DNA of 64,000 nucleotides from Bacillaceae bacterium OF18-1A (GCA_027694045.1 JAQEWB010000001.1:992001-1056000), one strand, 5' to 3'; shown: positions 52,581 to 62,493, counted from the stretch's first letter. Program-made: numbers and translations. The notes: generated from the sequence alone by a model not told the origin.

Positions 52581-53439
52581 ACTTATGCTCTATTGGTATT
52601 AAACGAGCATCACAATTTCTTTCATAAAATTCAATTGGACCTGCTTGTCCAATAATTGCGTATTCATACCCATCTTGCTTCATACTATGTAAACAAAGAT
52701 GTAACAATTGCTTCCCTACACCTTTCACACGATTTTGTTTCGCTGTACCCATTGGACCAAACAATCCTTTCTTTCCTCTCACTACATCGTAACAAGCAAA
52801 CCCCACTATTACTTCTTCTTGTTCTGCTATATAAATAGGTAATTTTTCTTTATATGTGCGAAATCCATAATCTATCGAATGTAACCACCGTTCACCAAAT
52901 TCAGCCGTAACAAATCGTGATAATTTTTCCAAATCCGAAAAGTTAGTTCTCCGTACATTACAAGATAATGTATTATAAATAGGCTTGAAGTTATTTAAAT
53001 CGACCGTTAAGTTTCTAGGTTCAGCTATAATACGTAACACATCTTTTTGCAGCTCTTTCTCTATAACTTTTTCAATAACTGGATCTAAACGAAATAATGC
53101 ATACATAACATGTCCTTCATTTATTAATACTTGTTGGAAGCGTTCCATACGTTTCTTCGCTACTTCTAAAATTTCTAGCACCTTATAAGAGAACTTATAT
53201 TGGTCTATTTTTTTATACTCTTGATCGGTTACCTCATATTGTTTTCCAATTGCAAGTTTTTCTAAAAAATCCGTACCCATATTACGAAACAAATACATAT
53301 ACAACTCACCACAAACTCCAGTACCATCTTTACACATACCGATAAACAAATGAACTGGTTGAATGATATTACATTCAGCCTCTTCTACTGCAATCTTCAA
53401 TATGTTATGTACACGTTTTGTAAATTGAAATTCCTCCAT
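52579..53439 (-). CDS. Clp N-domain fused to a GNAT acetyltransferase
   Basis: 286 residues. Residues ~1-125 form two Clp_N repeats ('FTKRVHNILKIAVEEAECNIIQPVHLFIGMCKDGTGVCG' and 'FSYKVLEILEVAKKRMERFQQVLINEGHVMYALFRLD'), like the ClpC/ClpA adaptor-binding domain but without any ATPase. Residues ~155-286 form a GNAT domain ('NVRRTNFSDLEKLSRFVTAEFGERW', 'RVKGVGKQLLHLCLHSMKQDGYEYAIIG', 'IEFYERNCDARLIPIE'). The two glutamates of ClpC that bind phosphoarginine (its TEH motifs) are Val and Gly here. AGGAG site. 12 bp after a DUF554 gene, so one operon. A role in marking proteins by acetylation is possible but unknown. Confidence 0.82.
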   Translation of the reverse strand: MEEFQFTKRVHNILKIAVEEAECNIIQPVHLFIGMCKDGTGVCGELYMYLFRNMGTDFLEKLAIGKQYEVTDQEYKKIDQYKFSYKVLEILEVAKKRMERFQQVLINEGHVMYALFRLDPVIEKVIEKELQKDVLRIIAEPRNLTVDLNNFKPIYNTLSCNVRRTNFSDLEKLSRFVTAEFGERWLHSIDYGFRTYKEKLPIYIAEQEEVIVGFACYDVVRGKKGLFGPMGTAKQNRVKGVGKQLLHLCLHSMKQDGYEYAIIGQAGPIEFYERNCDARLIPIEHK

Positions 53440-53451
53440 ATATCTCCTCTC

Positions 53452-54171
53452 CTAATGGCTTAGTATCGAATCATAGCCATAAATAATTGAAACAATTATC
53501 CCAACTACTAATATCCCTGGAAGTAAATTTGCCACCTTAATTTTAATAATACCAAGTAGGTTTAATCCAATTGCGGATATCATAATACCACCTGTAGCTG
53601 TCATTTCTACTATAAATTGGTTCATTAATTCTTTCGGGACAAAACTATTAATTTGTGTTGCAAAAACGGCAATACCTCCCTCGTATAGAATAACTGGAAT
53701 TGCTGAAAATACTACACCAATTCCTAGAGTTGTCGTTAATATAATAGAAATGAATCCATCGATAATCGCCTTTGTGAATAAAACATCATGATTTCCGCGA
53801 ATCCCGCTGTCGAGTGCACCAAGTATTCCCATTGCTCCAATTGCAAAAATAAGCGTAGCTGTTACAAAACCTTCTGATATACTTCCTTTCCCTTTCGATC
53901 CAACCTTATTTTCTAACCAATCCCCTAGAAGTTTTAACTTTTCTTCTAATCGTAGCCATTCCCCTATTACCGTACCAAGAACTAAACTTAGTATCACAAC
54001 AAGAAAATTCTCACTTTTTAATGCCATTTGAAGCCCAAGTACAGTAACTGCGAGACCAATCGCATGCATAATTGTCCCTTTCATACTTTCTGGAATTGTA
54101 CTGAATAATTTGCCAAACAAAGTACCAATTATAATGCAAACACCATTTACAACTGCTCCTAATATAACCAT
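53452..54171 (-). CDS. DUF554 (YqgA/YdfK-like) membrane protein
   Basis: 239 residues with seven or so helices and an Arg/Lys-rich loop. Family blocks are 'GAVVNGVCIIIGTLFGKLFSTIPESMKGTIMHAIGLAVTVLGLQMAL', 'LVLGTVIGEWLRLEEKLKLLGDWLE', 'GFVTATLIFAIGAMGILGALDSGIRGNHDVLFTKAIIDGFISIILTT' and 'MTATGGIMISAIGLNLLGI'. Such proteins are of unknown function, perhaps transporters. It leads a two-gene operon with the Clp_N-GNAT fusion. Confidence 0.85.
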   Translation of the reverse strand: MVILGAVVNGVCIIIGTLFGKLFSTIPESMKGTIMHAIGLAVTVLGLQMALKSENFLVVILSLVLGTVIGEWLRLEEKLKLLGDWLENKVGSKGKGSISEGFVTATLIFAIGAMGILGALDSGIRGNHDVLFTKAIIDGFISIILTTTLGIGVVFSAIPVILYEGGIAVFATQINSFVPKELMNQFIVEMTATGGIMISAIGLNLLGIIKIKVANLLPGILVVGIIVSIIYGYDSILSH

Positions 54172-54356
54172 TTCTCACTCTTCACCTTTCGAATTCATTA
54201 TTTCTATATTTTGGTTTATTCATTGATTTATAGGTTACCTATATGTTAACTTAATATTGTGAATATTATCAAATAATTTCCAATAACACTAACCCGCTTT
54301 TTATAACTATAGATTGATAATCTAATTGCGGAATAAACTCAAAAGGGACGGTATTT

Positions 54357-55460
54357 ATGAAAACTTTATTAAAACGATTTTTGTTAATAGCCTTTTGCAT
54401 TACACCAATTGTTTTATTAATCAACCACTCTTTTATTTCAAAAGCGAAAGATAAACCCGATTTGCAAAACAACTCTAGTAAAACAGCTTCAAAAAATGAC
54501 AAGAAAGTAGAAGATCCAGAAATTACACTCACCTTCTCTGGTGATACAATGTTCGATTGGCAATTACGCCCTATAATCGAAAAGAATGGGGCTGATTACC
54601 CATTCCAACATGTAAAAGAAGAAATAACGAAAGCTGATATTTCTTTTGTTAATTTAGAATCAGCATTTACAACGAGAGAAAAGAAAGCTCCTGGTCAACT
54701 TTTTTGGATTAAAAGTGAACCATCAACATTACAAGCTATTAAAAATACTGGATATGATATCGTAAATATTGGGAATAACCATACACTTGATTATGGACAA
54801 GAGGGATTATTAGATACTATCTCTCACGTAGAAAAACTAAAGCTCCCTTACATTGGAGCCGGAAAAAATACAAAAGACGCATATACTGCACGAGAAATGA
54901 CTGTAAAAGGAAAGAAATTCAAATTCCTTTCCTTCGTTCGATTTATGCCTGATTTTACTTGGGTAGCTGATGACAATAAACCTGGCGTTGCGAATGGGTA
55001 TGATTTAAATCTTGTAACAAAAACAATTGAAGAACAAAAGAAAGACGCAGACTATGTAATTGTCTATATGCATTGGGGTGTTGAAAAATCAAACCGTCCA
55101 GTAGATTATCAAAAACAATATGTAAATAAAATGGTTACAGCAGGAGCCGATGCAATTGTCGGAAGTCATCCACATTGGTTACAAGGGTTTGAGTATTATA
55201 ATAACGTACCTGTCGCTTACTCATTAGGCAACTTTTTATTCCCAAGTTATGTGAATGGAAAAAGTGCCGAAACGGGTGTACTGACTTTAACCTTTAAAGG
55301 AAAAGATGTTCAAATGTCATTCAATCCTTACATCATTCGTAACAACCAAGTTTCCCCTGTAACTGAGGAAGAAAAGAGAAAAGCCCTACAATACTTACAA
55401 ACGATTTCAACTGATGTAGAAATTGATAGTACTGGGAAAATAATAAACAAACGTAACTAG
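54357..55460 (+). CDS. CapA-family poly-gamma-glutamate synthesis/capsule protein-like phosphoesterase
   Basis: 367 residues. N-terminal signal anchor (~7-25) and a Lys/Asn/Ser-rich linker put the catalytic domain outside the cell. CapA/metallophosphatase motifs follow: 'LTFSGDTMFDW', 'NLESAFTT', 'NIGNNHTLDYGQEGL', 'VIVYMHWG' and 'VGSHPHWLQGFEYYNN'. The Asp, Asn and His residues form the di-metal site. CapA-like proteins act in poly-γ-glutamate capsule or cell-envelope polymer handling. No capB or capC beside it, so a different envelope role is likely. Confidence 0.85.
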   Translation: MKTLLKRFLLIAFCITPIVLLINHSFISKAKDKPDLQNNSSKTASKNDKKVEDPEITLTFSGDTMFDWQLRPIIEKNGADYPFQHVKEEITKADISFVNLESAFTTREKKAPGQLFWIKSEPSTLQAIKNTGYDIVNIGNNHTLDYGQEGLLDTISHVEKLKLPYIGAGKNTKDAYTAREMTVKGKKFKFLSFVRFMPDFTWVADDNKPGVANGYDLNLVTKTIEEQKKDADYVIVYMHWGVEKSNRPVDYQKQYVNKMVTAGADAIVGSHPHWLQGFEYYNNVPVAYSLGNFLFPSYVNGKSAETGVLTLTFKGKDVQMSFNPYIIRNNQVSPVTEEEKRKALQYLQTISTDVEIDSTGKIINKRN

Positions 55461-55512
55461 ACAACGCAAGATTCATTTCTCTGAAACATACATTACAGAA
55501 TAGGTGATGAAC

Positions 55513-55740
55513 ATGCTGAAAGACTTATTAGAAAATATAAGTTTGCTAGAAAATGTATATAAAATATCTATAGCCGTTCTGCTTTTATGCTCATTTTTCT
55601 CTATTAGATTACTAAAAAAGATAAAACGGGAGAGAAAACTTTCTCCCTTTGAATTCACTATGTATGTAATCATTCGTATTGCGATACTCTTTTGGTTAAC
55701 TAGCTTTATCCTTCTTGAATATGGAAAGTATATAATTTAA
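55513..55740 (+). CDS. Small membrane protein
   Basis: 75 residues from the ATG at 55513, 5 nt after AGGTGA. Two transmembrane helices ('ISIAVLLLCSFFSIRLL' and 'FTMYVIIRIAILFWLTSFILLE') are joined by a basic loop 'KKIKRERKLSPFE' on the inside. No family was recognised. 52 bp after the capA-like gene on the same strand, sharing its terminator, so it is probably co-transcribed with it and may be an accessory subunit. Confidence 0.72.
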   Translation: MLKDLLENISLLENVYKISIAVLLLCSFFSIRLLKKIKRERKLSPFEFTMYVIIRIAILFWLTSFILLEYGKYII

Positions 55741-55744
55741 TTAT

Positions 55745-55792
55745 AAAAAGATAGATACAAGCAGCATCTCCGCTGTTTATATCTATCTTTTT
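55745..55792. terminator. Terminator between the small membrane protein and ilvA
   Basis: AAAAAGATAGATA / TATCTATCTTTTT outer stem with an inner GCAGC/GCTG pair; T-runs on both strands between convergent genes. Confidence 0.85.
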
Positions 55793-55830
55793 TATTTCAG
55801 GTACAACTGTATGTTTCCCCTTTCCTTCTA

Positions 55831-57093
55831 TTAAATTAACAAATCAAACAAAACAGGGTTTTTATTAAGCTCCATAAATTGAATGTTATTTTCTTTAAAA
55901 CGAGTAATTAATTGCTCATAATCTTCTTTATGTTTTAACTCTACTCCGACTAGTGCCGGGCCATTTTCTTTATTATGTTTCTTAATATACTCAAAGCGAG
56001 TAATGTCATCTTCTGGCCCTAATCCTTTATCAAGGAACTCTCTTAACGCTCCCGACCTCTGCGGGAATTCAATAATGAAGTAATGTTTTAGTCCTTCATA
56101 AATAAGCGAACGTTCTTTCATTTCTTGCATTCTATCAATGTCATTATTCCCACCACTTAATGTGCATACAACTGTTTTACCTTTAATTTCATTCTTATAT
56201 AGATCAAGTGCTGCAATAGAAAGTGCACCAGCAGGCTCTGCTACAATTGCATTTTTCTTATACAGTTCTAAAATCGTCGTACAAACCTTTCCCTCTGGTA
56301 CTAAAACAATGTCATCAATTACATCTTTACAAGTTTCAAATGTTAACTTTCCTACCTTTTTAACAGCTGCTCCATCAACAAAACTATCTATTTTCTCCAA
56401 AGCGACATTTTCATTTTGAAGAAAAGCCTCTTTCATAGATGCAGCTCCCATCGGTTCTACACCAATGACCTTTGTAGCAGGACTAACACCTTTTACATAT
56501 GTACCAACACCTGATGCTAATCCACCACCGCCGATTGCTGTAAAGAGATAATCGACCGTCTTATCCATATCATGCATAATCTCAACAGCTACCGTCCCTT
56601 GCCCTGCAATTACATATGGATCATCAAATGGATGCACAAATGTCATCCTATTTTCTTCACAATAACGTTGCGCCTCTTGGAAAGCACTATCAAATGTATC
56701 ACCAATTAACATGATTTCTGCAAAGCTACCACCAAAAAATTGGACTTGTGATACTTTCTGTTTTGGTGTTGTTGTTGGCATAAAAATTTTCGATGGAATA
56801 TTTAACAAGTTACACGTATACGCAACTCCTTGCGCATGATTACCAGCACTTGCACAAACAACACCATTTTGTAATTGTTCTTTCGACAAACTTTGAATTA
56901 AATTGTATGCACCGCGAATTTTGAAAGACCGAATTACTTGCAAATCTTCTCGTTTAATATACACCTCACATTCGTATTTTTCGGATAAAACCTTATCACG
57001 TTGCAAGGGCGTTTTCATGACGATATCCTTCATACAGTTATGAGCCATAAGGATATCTTCAATCTTCACTCTCTCCTTCACATTTTGCACCAT
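55831..57093 (-). CDS. ilvA: Threonine dehydratase, biosynthetic
   Basis: 420 residues, the Bacillus IlvA length. A PLP enzyme that makes 2-oxobutanoate from Thr in isoleucine synthesis. PLP Lys58 in 'RSFKIRGAYN', the phosphate loop 'AIGGGGLASGV' and 'CASAGNHAQGVAY' are intact. The single ~75-residue ACT-like domain ('YFIIEFPQRSGALREFLDKGL' to the end) is the short form with feedback control by Ile. It is 31 bp after ilvD and belongs to the T-box-controlled ilvD-ilvA operon. Confidence 0.95.
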   Translation of the reverse strand: MVQNVKERVKIEDILMAHNCMKDIVMKTPLQRDKVLSEKYECEVYIKREDLQVIRSFKIRGAYNLIQSLSKEQLQNGVVCASAGNHAQGVAYTCNLLNIPSKIFMPTTTPKQKVSQVQFFGGSFAEIMLIGDTFDSAFQEAQRYCEENRMTFVHPFDDPYVIAGQGTVAVEIMHDMDKTVDYLFTAIGGGGLASGVGTYVKGVSPATKVIGVEPMGAASMKEAFLQNENVALEKIDSFVDGAAVKKVGKLTFETCKDVIDDIVLVPEGKVCTTILELYKKNAIVAEPAGALSIAALDLYKNEIKGKTVVCTLSGGNNDIDRMQEMKERSLIYEGLKHYFIIEFPQRSGALREFLDKGLGPEDDITRFEYIKKHNKENGPALVGVELKHKEDYEQLITRFKENNIQFMELNKNPVLFDLLI

Positions 57094-57124
57094 TTTCTAT
57101 CATCCTTATCTCTTTTATTTTGAC

Positions 57125-58798
57125 TCAATCAAAATTCGGCACCTTTAGAACTGCACCTGTATTCGCCGATGTTACCATCTGAGAATATCGTCCAAGCCAG
57201 CCCGTTTTCACTTTCGGTTCTGGTCGTTTCCATTCTTTCTTGCGCTTATCTAATTCCTCATCACTCACTCTTACTTCTAACAAGCGTTCCTCAACATCAA
57301 TACATACAGTATCGCCTTGTTCAAGAAGTGCAATCGTTCCACCAGCAGCCGCTTCTGGTGAAATATGTCCTACCGAAATACCACGTGAAGCACCTGAAAA
57401 ACGACCATCCGTTAAAAGTGCAACATCAGCACCTAATCCCATTCCAGCAATTGCTGATGTTGGTGCTAACATTTCCGGCATACCTGGTCCACCTCTTGGT
57501 CCTTCATAACGAATAACAACTACATCTCCTTTTTTCACTTTCCCTAACATAATTCCAGCTAGGGCTTCATCTTGTGAATTAAAAATAACACAAGGTCCCT
57601 CAAATCGTTTTACTTCTGTAGCCCCACTTTTAATAACCGCTCCATCTTTCGCCAGATTTCCTTTTAATATACGTAAGCCTCCCTCTTCACTATGAGGGTT
57701 TTCAAGTGAATGAATAACTTCTTTATCTTGAATCTCAGCCTCCGCAATATTTTCTCTTAATGTTTGCCCAGTAGCTGTAATACGATCAAGATGAAGTACG
57801 CCTTCTTTCCGGCTTAACTCTTTCAAAATTGCACTAATCCCACCAGCTCGATCGATATCTTCCATATGCCAATTAGAAGCTGGGCTTACTTTACATAAAT
57901 GCGGTACTCGTCTTGAAACTGCATCAATACGGCTCATATCGTAATCTAGCCCTGCTTCTTGCGCGAGTGCAAGTGTATGTAATACTGTATTTGTTGATCC
58001 CCCCATCGCCATATCAAGTGCAAAAGCATCATCAATTGCTTCTTCTGTTACAATATCGCGCGGTTTAATATCTCTCTCAATTAAAATTTTTAGTTTCTCT
58101 GCTGCTTGTTTAATTAATTCTTCACGTCTTGGATCAATTGCTAAAATACTACCATTACCTGGAAGAGCTAAACCTAACACTTCACATAAACAATTCATAG
58201 AATTCGCTGTAAACATGCCGGAACAAGAACCACAAGATGGACAACCATGGTCTTCAATATCCTTTAATTCTTCTTCTGAAATTTTCCCAGATTGATAGGC
58301 TCCTACCCCTTCAAAAACGGAACTCAAATCAACAACTTCCCCTTTTGATGTTTTCCCTGCCGCCATTGGTCCACCTGAAACGAACACAGTTGGAATATTA
58401 ATGCGAAGAGCCGCCATCATCATACCTGGTGTAATTTTGTCACAGTTTGGAATACAAATCATGCCGTCAAACCAATGTGCATTTACAACCGTTTCTACTG
58501 AATCTGCAATAATTTCACGACTCGGAAGCGAATAGCGCATACCAATGTGTCCCATCGCAATCCCATCATCTACACCAATTGTATTGAATTCGAATGGCAC
58601 CATCCCTGCCGCACGAACAGCTTCTTTTACAAGTTTCCCAAACTCATTCAAATGTTTATGCCCTGGAATAATTTCAATAAAAGAATTACAAATCGCAATG
58701 AACGGTTTATCAAAATCTTCATCTTTCAAACCAGTTGCTTTTAATAAACTACGATGTGGAGCTTTATCAAAACCTTTTTTAATCATGTCACTTCTCAT
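57125..58798 (-). CDS. ilvD: Dihydroxy-acid dehydratase
   Basis: 557 residues from the ATG at 58798, which gives the standard '[19 protein letters not shown]' start; the frame extends to 58828, but the site AGAGGGGA lies 9 nt before the chosen Met. An Fe-S enzyme that dehydrates dihydroxyvalerate and dihydroxymethylvalerate to the Val/Leu and Ile oxo-acids. Cysteines for the cluster lie in '[11 protein letters not shown]', '[14 protein letters not shown]' and '[20 protein letters not shown]'. First gene of the ilvD-ilvA operon behind a T-box leader. Confidence 0.95.
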   Translation of the reverse strand: MRSDMIKKGFDKAPHRSLLKATGLKDEDFDKPFIAICNSFIEIIPGHKHLNEFGKLVKEAVRAAGMVPFEFNTIGVDDGIAMGHIGMRYSLPSREIIADSVETVVNAHWFDGMICIPNCDKITPGMMMAALRINIPTVFVSGGPMAAGKTSKGEVVDLSSVFEGVGAYQSGKISEEELKDIEDHGCPSCGSCSGMFTANSMNCLCEVLGLALPGNGSILAIDPRREELIKQAAEKLKILIERDIKPRDIVTEEAIDDAFALDMAMGGSTNTVLHTLALAQEAGLDYDMSRIDAVSRRVPHLCKVSPASNWHMEDIDRAGGISAILKELSRKEGVLHLDRITATGQTLRENIAEAEIQDKEVIHSLENPHSEEGGLRILKGNLAKDGAVIKSGATEVKRFEGPCVIFNSQDEALAGIMLGKVKKGDVVVIRYEGPRGGPGMPEMLAPTSAIAGMGLGADVALLTDGRFSGASRGISVGHISPEAAAGGTIALLEQGDTVCIDVEERLLEVRVSDEELDKRKKEWKRPEPKVKTGWLGRYSQMVTSANTGAVLKVPNFD

Positions 58799-58917
58799 TT
58801 CGTCAAATCCCCTCTTACGTATTTTCATTTATACTCTCTTACCTCTCTACTTCCTTAACCTAGCTCATCACTTCACAAAGATACTCTTCTAAACATTCTT
58901 TTATTCTATTTTTTAAA

Positions 58918-58984
58918 ATAAAAACTCTCACCTCAGCAATCAACTACTACAATTTAGTAGCTTTGATTGCTGAGGCGAGAGTTT
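58918..58984 (-). terminator. T-box regulatory terminator
   Basis: CTCTCGCCTCAGCAATCAA pairs with TTGATTGCTGAGGTGAGAG (one G-U) and is followed by TTTTTATTTT on the minus strand. Uncharged tRNA would favour the antiterminator with the T-box core. Confidence 0.9.
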
Positions 58985-59200
58985 CGCGTTACCACTCAGC
59001 TTCCTTACACTTCTCACGAAATATAAGCTCTGTAGGTCCAATCAGACCTCCGTCCTTTTACCGGAGACGATGCCGCCGCCCTCTACTCAGTTTCCCTTTC
59101 GCAAGCGATGCTCCGAGGTGATCTTCAATGATTCGATTGTTACCACTCTCACAGCCTAGGAGTAGCTCTCTGAAACGATCTCATAATCATCTACTTTCCT
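58918..59200 (-). promoter_or_regulatory. T-box riboswitch leader of ilvD-ilvA
   Basis: On the minus strand a stem I region (AGAGAGC... at ~59171 to CACCTCGGAG) is followed by the T-box core GAGTGGTAACGCG (58997-58985) and a strong terminator (58984-58918, stem CTCTCRCCTCAGCAATCAA/complement). This is the layout of a tRNA-sensing T-box. The specifier loop seems to read ATC (Ile) in 'GAATCATTGAAGATCACCTC', in accord with the ilv genes; the register is inferred. Confidence 0.92.
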
Positions 59201-59463
59201 CTTCTTTGCATATACAAACTATAAAGTCAGAAAATTCTTAATTGACTTTTATTTATTAAACGTATTATAGGACGTTGTACTTTTCATTGTCAACATGTTT
59301 TCTAAAAAAAATTAAAATTCAATTCATTTCACTAGAAAGCTATTTATTTTTTCTCAAAACAAAATCGGAATGAAACACTTACACACACTCATATATTGCT
59401 TAAGTATGCTTGCATTACTAAATAAAGAAAAACTTATAAAATTTATGAGGAGATGAGAAAACT

Positions 59464-60222
59464 ATGTTAAAAGGGAAAGTAGCATTAGTTACAGGAGCAA
59501 GCCGAGGAATTGGACGTGCTATTGCAAATCGTTTAGCAAACGACGGTGCATTAGTCGCTGTTCATTATGGTAATCGAAAAGAAGACGCTGAAGAAACTGT
59601 TCATGAAATTCAATCAAATGGCGGTTTAGCTTTTTCTATCGGTTCAGATCTTGAATCTTTACACGGTGTAGAAAACCTTTATAGCGCTTTAGATACTGAA
59701 TTGCAAAAAAGAACTGGCGGAACACAATTTGATATTTTAATAAACAACGCCGGAATTGGTCCTGGTGCTTTTATTGAAGAAACGACTGAACAATTTTTTG
59801 ATAGAATCTTTTCAGTAAATACAAAAGCACCATTCTTTATCATTCAACAAGCTCTATCACGTTTACGTGACAATAGCCGAATTATTAATATTTCATCAGC
59901 TGCCACCCGCATTTCTTTACCTGATTTTGTTGCATATAGTATGACGAAAGGCGCTATTAATACAATGACTTTCACGCTTGCAAAACAACTTGGAGCACGA
60001 GGAATAACTGTGAATGCAATACTCCCGGGATTTATTAAAACAGATATGAATGCAGAACTCTTGAGCGATCCAATGATGAAACAGTATGCTACTACTATTT
60101 CCGCTTTCAATCGCTTAGGTGAAGTAGAAGACATTGCCGATACTGTTGCATTTCTTGCTTCTCCAGATAGCCGCTGGGTTACTGGACAATTAATTGATGT
60201 GAGCGGAGGATCTTGTTTGTAA
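59464..60222 (+). CDS. Short-chain dehydrogenase/reductase
   Basis: 252 residues. Classical SDR: cofactor loop 'TGASRGIGRAI' (~10-20), 'NNAGIGPG' (~94), catalytic Ser145 in 'INISSAATRI' and Tyr158-x3-Lys162 ('YSMTKGA'). 'HYGNRKE' after β2 has Arg and Asn, which favour NADP(H). Looks like FabG-type/3-oxoacyl or sugar dehydrogenases, but the substrate is unknown. AGGAGATGA site 8 nt before the ATG. Its own terminator lies before the next gene. Confidence 0.9.
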   Translation: MLKGKVALVTGASRGIGRAIANRLANDGALVAVHYGNRKEDAEETVHEIQSNGGLAFSIGSDLESLHGVENLYSALDTELQKRTGGTQFDILINNAGIGPGAFIEETTEQFFDRIFSVNTKAPFFIIQQALSRLRDNSRIINISSAATRISLPDFVAYSMTKGAINTMTFTLAKQLGARGITVNAILPGFIKTDMNAELLSDPMMKQYATTISAFNRLGEVEDIADTVAFLASPDSRWVTGQLIDVSGGSCL

Positions 60223-60242
60223 TTTCTTAATCTATTTACGCA

Positions 60243-60271
60243 AAAAAGCCAGCATTTTTGCTGGCCTTTTT
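60243..60271. terminator. Bidirectional terminator between the SDR and response-regulator genes
   Basis: AAAAAGCCAGCA / TGCTGGCCTTTTT stem with one mismatch; the response-regulator stop touches it. Confidence 0.85.
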
Positions 60272-60960
60272 CACTGTGTAAAACGATATCCTACTCCCCA
60301 AATTGTTTCGATATATGATTTATCAAATGGATCGAGTTCAATTTTGTGACGAATATTTTTCACATGGACAGCAACCGTTGCTGCATCACCAATTACATCC
60401 ATCCCCCATACAGTTTCAAAGAGACGATCTTTACTAAACACTTGATTCGGATGTTCTGCCATACAAGTTAATAAATCAAATTCTTTTCCTGTTAGCATGA
60501 TCTCAGTTCCATTTACAAATACACGGCGGGCCGATTTATCAATAAGTAATCCTCGAATACGAATTTCATCTTTTATTTGCTCTCGCTTTCCTGTTAAACG
60601 ATCATAACGAGCTAAATGAGCGTTTACACGTGCCACCATTTCACTTGGACTAAATGGTTTTATAATATAATCATCTGCTCCAAAACCTAACCCTTTAATT
60701 TTATCGATTTCCTCTTGTTTTGCGGACACCATAAGTATTGGGATGTCCTTTTTCAATCGAACTTGTTTACAAATTTCATATCCATCTATTCCTGGTAACA
60801 TTATGTCTAAAATTAATAAGTCATAATCCTCCAGAAGAACTCTTTGTAAACCCGTTTCGCCAGAGTAATCAATATCTACTGTATATCCGGCAACCTCTAA
60901 ATAATCCTTTTCTAACTCTGCTATAATAGCTTCATCTTCAATAATTAAAATTCTTTTCAA
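60271..60960 (-). CDS. OmpR/PhoB-family response regulator
   Basis: 229 residues. Receiver domain (~1-115) with acidic pocket Glu8-Asp9, phospho-Asp52 ('LLILDIMLPGIDG') and Lys near 101 ('DYIIKPFSPSE'). The C-terminal winged helix (~130-228) has 'LLIDKSARRVFVNGTEIMLTGKEFDLLTCMAEHPNQVFSKDRLFETVWG' and 'VAVHVKNIRHKIE'. Encoded 15 bp after its kinase. Its target is probably the operon it belongs to (multicopper oxidase and CopCD), implying copper or envelope-stress control (inference). Confidence 0.93.
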   Translation of the reverse strand: MKRILIIEDEAIIAELEKDYLEVAGYTVDIDYSGETGLQRVLLEDYDLLILDIMLPGIDGYEICKQVRLKKDIPILMVSAKQEEIDKIKGLGFGADDYIIKPFSPSEMVARVNAHLARYDRLTGKREQIKDEIRIRGLLIDKSARRVFVNGTEIMLTGKEFDLLTCMAEHPNQVFSKDRLFETVWGMDVIGDAATVAVHVKNIRHKIELDPFDKSYIETIWGVGYRFTQ

Positions 60961-60975
60961 GATGCTCTCCTTTTT

Positions 60976-62466
60976 CTAATTGATTTTTTGTAATGTAAAT
61001 GCAAGTGTCGTTCCCTTACCTTTCTTGCTTTCCACCCAAATATCGCCACCATGTTGTGTGATAATCTGATGTGCAATTGATAAACCAAGTCCGCTTCCAC
61101 CCGTGTTAGAATTTCGAGAATGATCTGCACGGTAAAACCTTTTAAATATATGAGGTAATGCCTTTTCTTCTATTCCTATCCCATTATCTTTTATGTAAAT
61201 TGTTACATAATCACTAGATTCAGTCATATGAATTCCGATACATCCTTCTTCTTTATCCATATACTTAACACTGTTCCAAATAATATTTGTAATAACGCGT
61301 CGTAATTTTTCACGATCACCTTTTACCAAAATAGAAGTATCCTTTTGAGCATCCCATCTCACTGTAATTCCCTTATCTTGCAATTCAAGCTGTAGTTCTT
61401 CTATACAATCAGATAAGTATTGGTTAATTTCAACCTCTTCAAATTGAAACGGTTCCTCTTTCAAATCAAGTTTTGAAAAGAGAAAAAGCTCGTCAATTAA
61501 TTGATCCATATCAAACACTTTATTATAAATAATTGTTAAATATTTATCTAATTGTTCCGGAGTTCGAGCGATACCTTCTTTAATTCCTTGTACATAACCT
61601 TTAATAGCCGTAATTGGCGTCCGTAAATCATGAGAAATATTTGAAAGCAACTCTTTACGATTCTTTTCATATTGCATTTGCAACTCGACCGATTCCTTCA
61701 ACCTACCGCGCATCTCTTCAAACGATAAACTTAATTCTCCTATTTCATCTTTCGCAAGTCGCTTTACTTGAAAATCTAAATCACCTTTTTGAATTCTTTC
61801 CGTTGCCTGCTTTAATGAATGCAATGGTTTAATAATACTTCGTGATATAAAATATGTTAATATTCCATTTGTAATAATTAATCCAAGTATTAACATGAAT
61901 ATGAAATACGGGGAAAATTCTCTAATCATTTCTTCTAACGGATTTACATGTTCAAATACAAAAATACTAACCTTATCCCTCTCTTCATCGTAGTAATCAA
62001 ATTGCTTATAGTAAAAAGAATTACCCTCTATTTTCACATCCATTCCTTTTCTTTGTCCTTCCGTTTCAAATGTGGGTAGGTACTTATCAAACGAAGAAAT
62101 TTTAAAGTATGGAGATGAATATGTAAGCTCATCATTTTTTCGAATTAGTAATCCTGCTTGATTATCGTTTAATTCTTTATCAGTTTCCTTTAAAAAGTTT
62201 AGATCCTCCAATTTATCTGGAGCATACGATGAAAGAATTTTCAACCTACTAAAAATATCATCTTCATCTTCTTTTGTACGAATAGCTCCCTCCTGCTCTT
62301 TATCAATGAGAGAATGACTATTTTGATTAAGACCAATGATTGCTTTTGCAATACGAATATCACCAAATAACGTAACACTAATTAACATAATTGCTATGCC
62401 ACAAAAAACGATTGGAATAATTACCATCGCAATATACGACAACAGCAATCTAATACGGATTGACAT
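60976..62466 (-). CDS. Membrane sensor histidine kinase
   Basis: 496 residues. Helix 1 (~8-32) and helix 2 (~185-208) flank an extracytoplasmic sensor of ~150 residues. HAMP domain follows (~209-260), then HisKA with phospho-His279 ('LLSNISHDLRTPITAIKGY') and the HATPase region with N ('VITNIIWNSVKY'), G1 ('IKDNGIGIEEKALPHIFKRFYR') and G2 ('GGSGLGLSIAHQI') boxes. Partner is the following response regulator. The signal is unknown; the adjoining copper genes suggest copper or redox stress. Confidence 0.93.
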   Translation of the reverse strand: MSIRIRLLLSYIAMVIIPIVFCGIAIMLISVTLFGDIRIAKAIIGLNQNSHSLIDKEQEGAIRTKEDEDDIFSRLKILSSYAPDKLEDLNFLKETDKELNDNQAGLLIRKNDELTYSSPYFKISSFDKYLPTFETEGQRKGMDVKIEGNSFYYKQFDYYDEERDKVSIFVFEHVNPLEEMIREFSPYFIFMLILGLIITNGILTYFISRSIIKPLHSLKQATERIQKGDLDFQVKRLAKDEIGELSLSFEEMRGRLKESVELQMQYEKNRKELLSNISHDLRTPITAIKGYVQGIKEGIARTPEQLDKYLTIIYNKVFDMDQLIDELFLFSKLDLKEEPFQFEEVEINQYLSDCIEELQLELQDKGITVRWDAQKDTSILVKGDREKLRRVITNIIWNSVKYMDKEEGCIGIHMTESSDYVTIYIKDNGIGIEEKALPHIFKRFYRADHSRNSNTGGSGLGLSIAHQIITQHGGDIWVESKKGKGTTLAFTLQKIN

Positions 62467-62493
62467 TACAGAACTCCTATAAACATAATAATT

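Noticed and set aside
57169..57516. 115-codon and neighbouring frames antisense to ilvD
   Set aside because: Mirror frames of a highly conserved enzyme gene.
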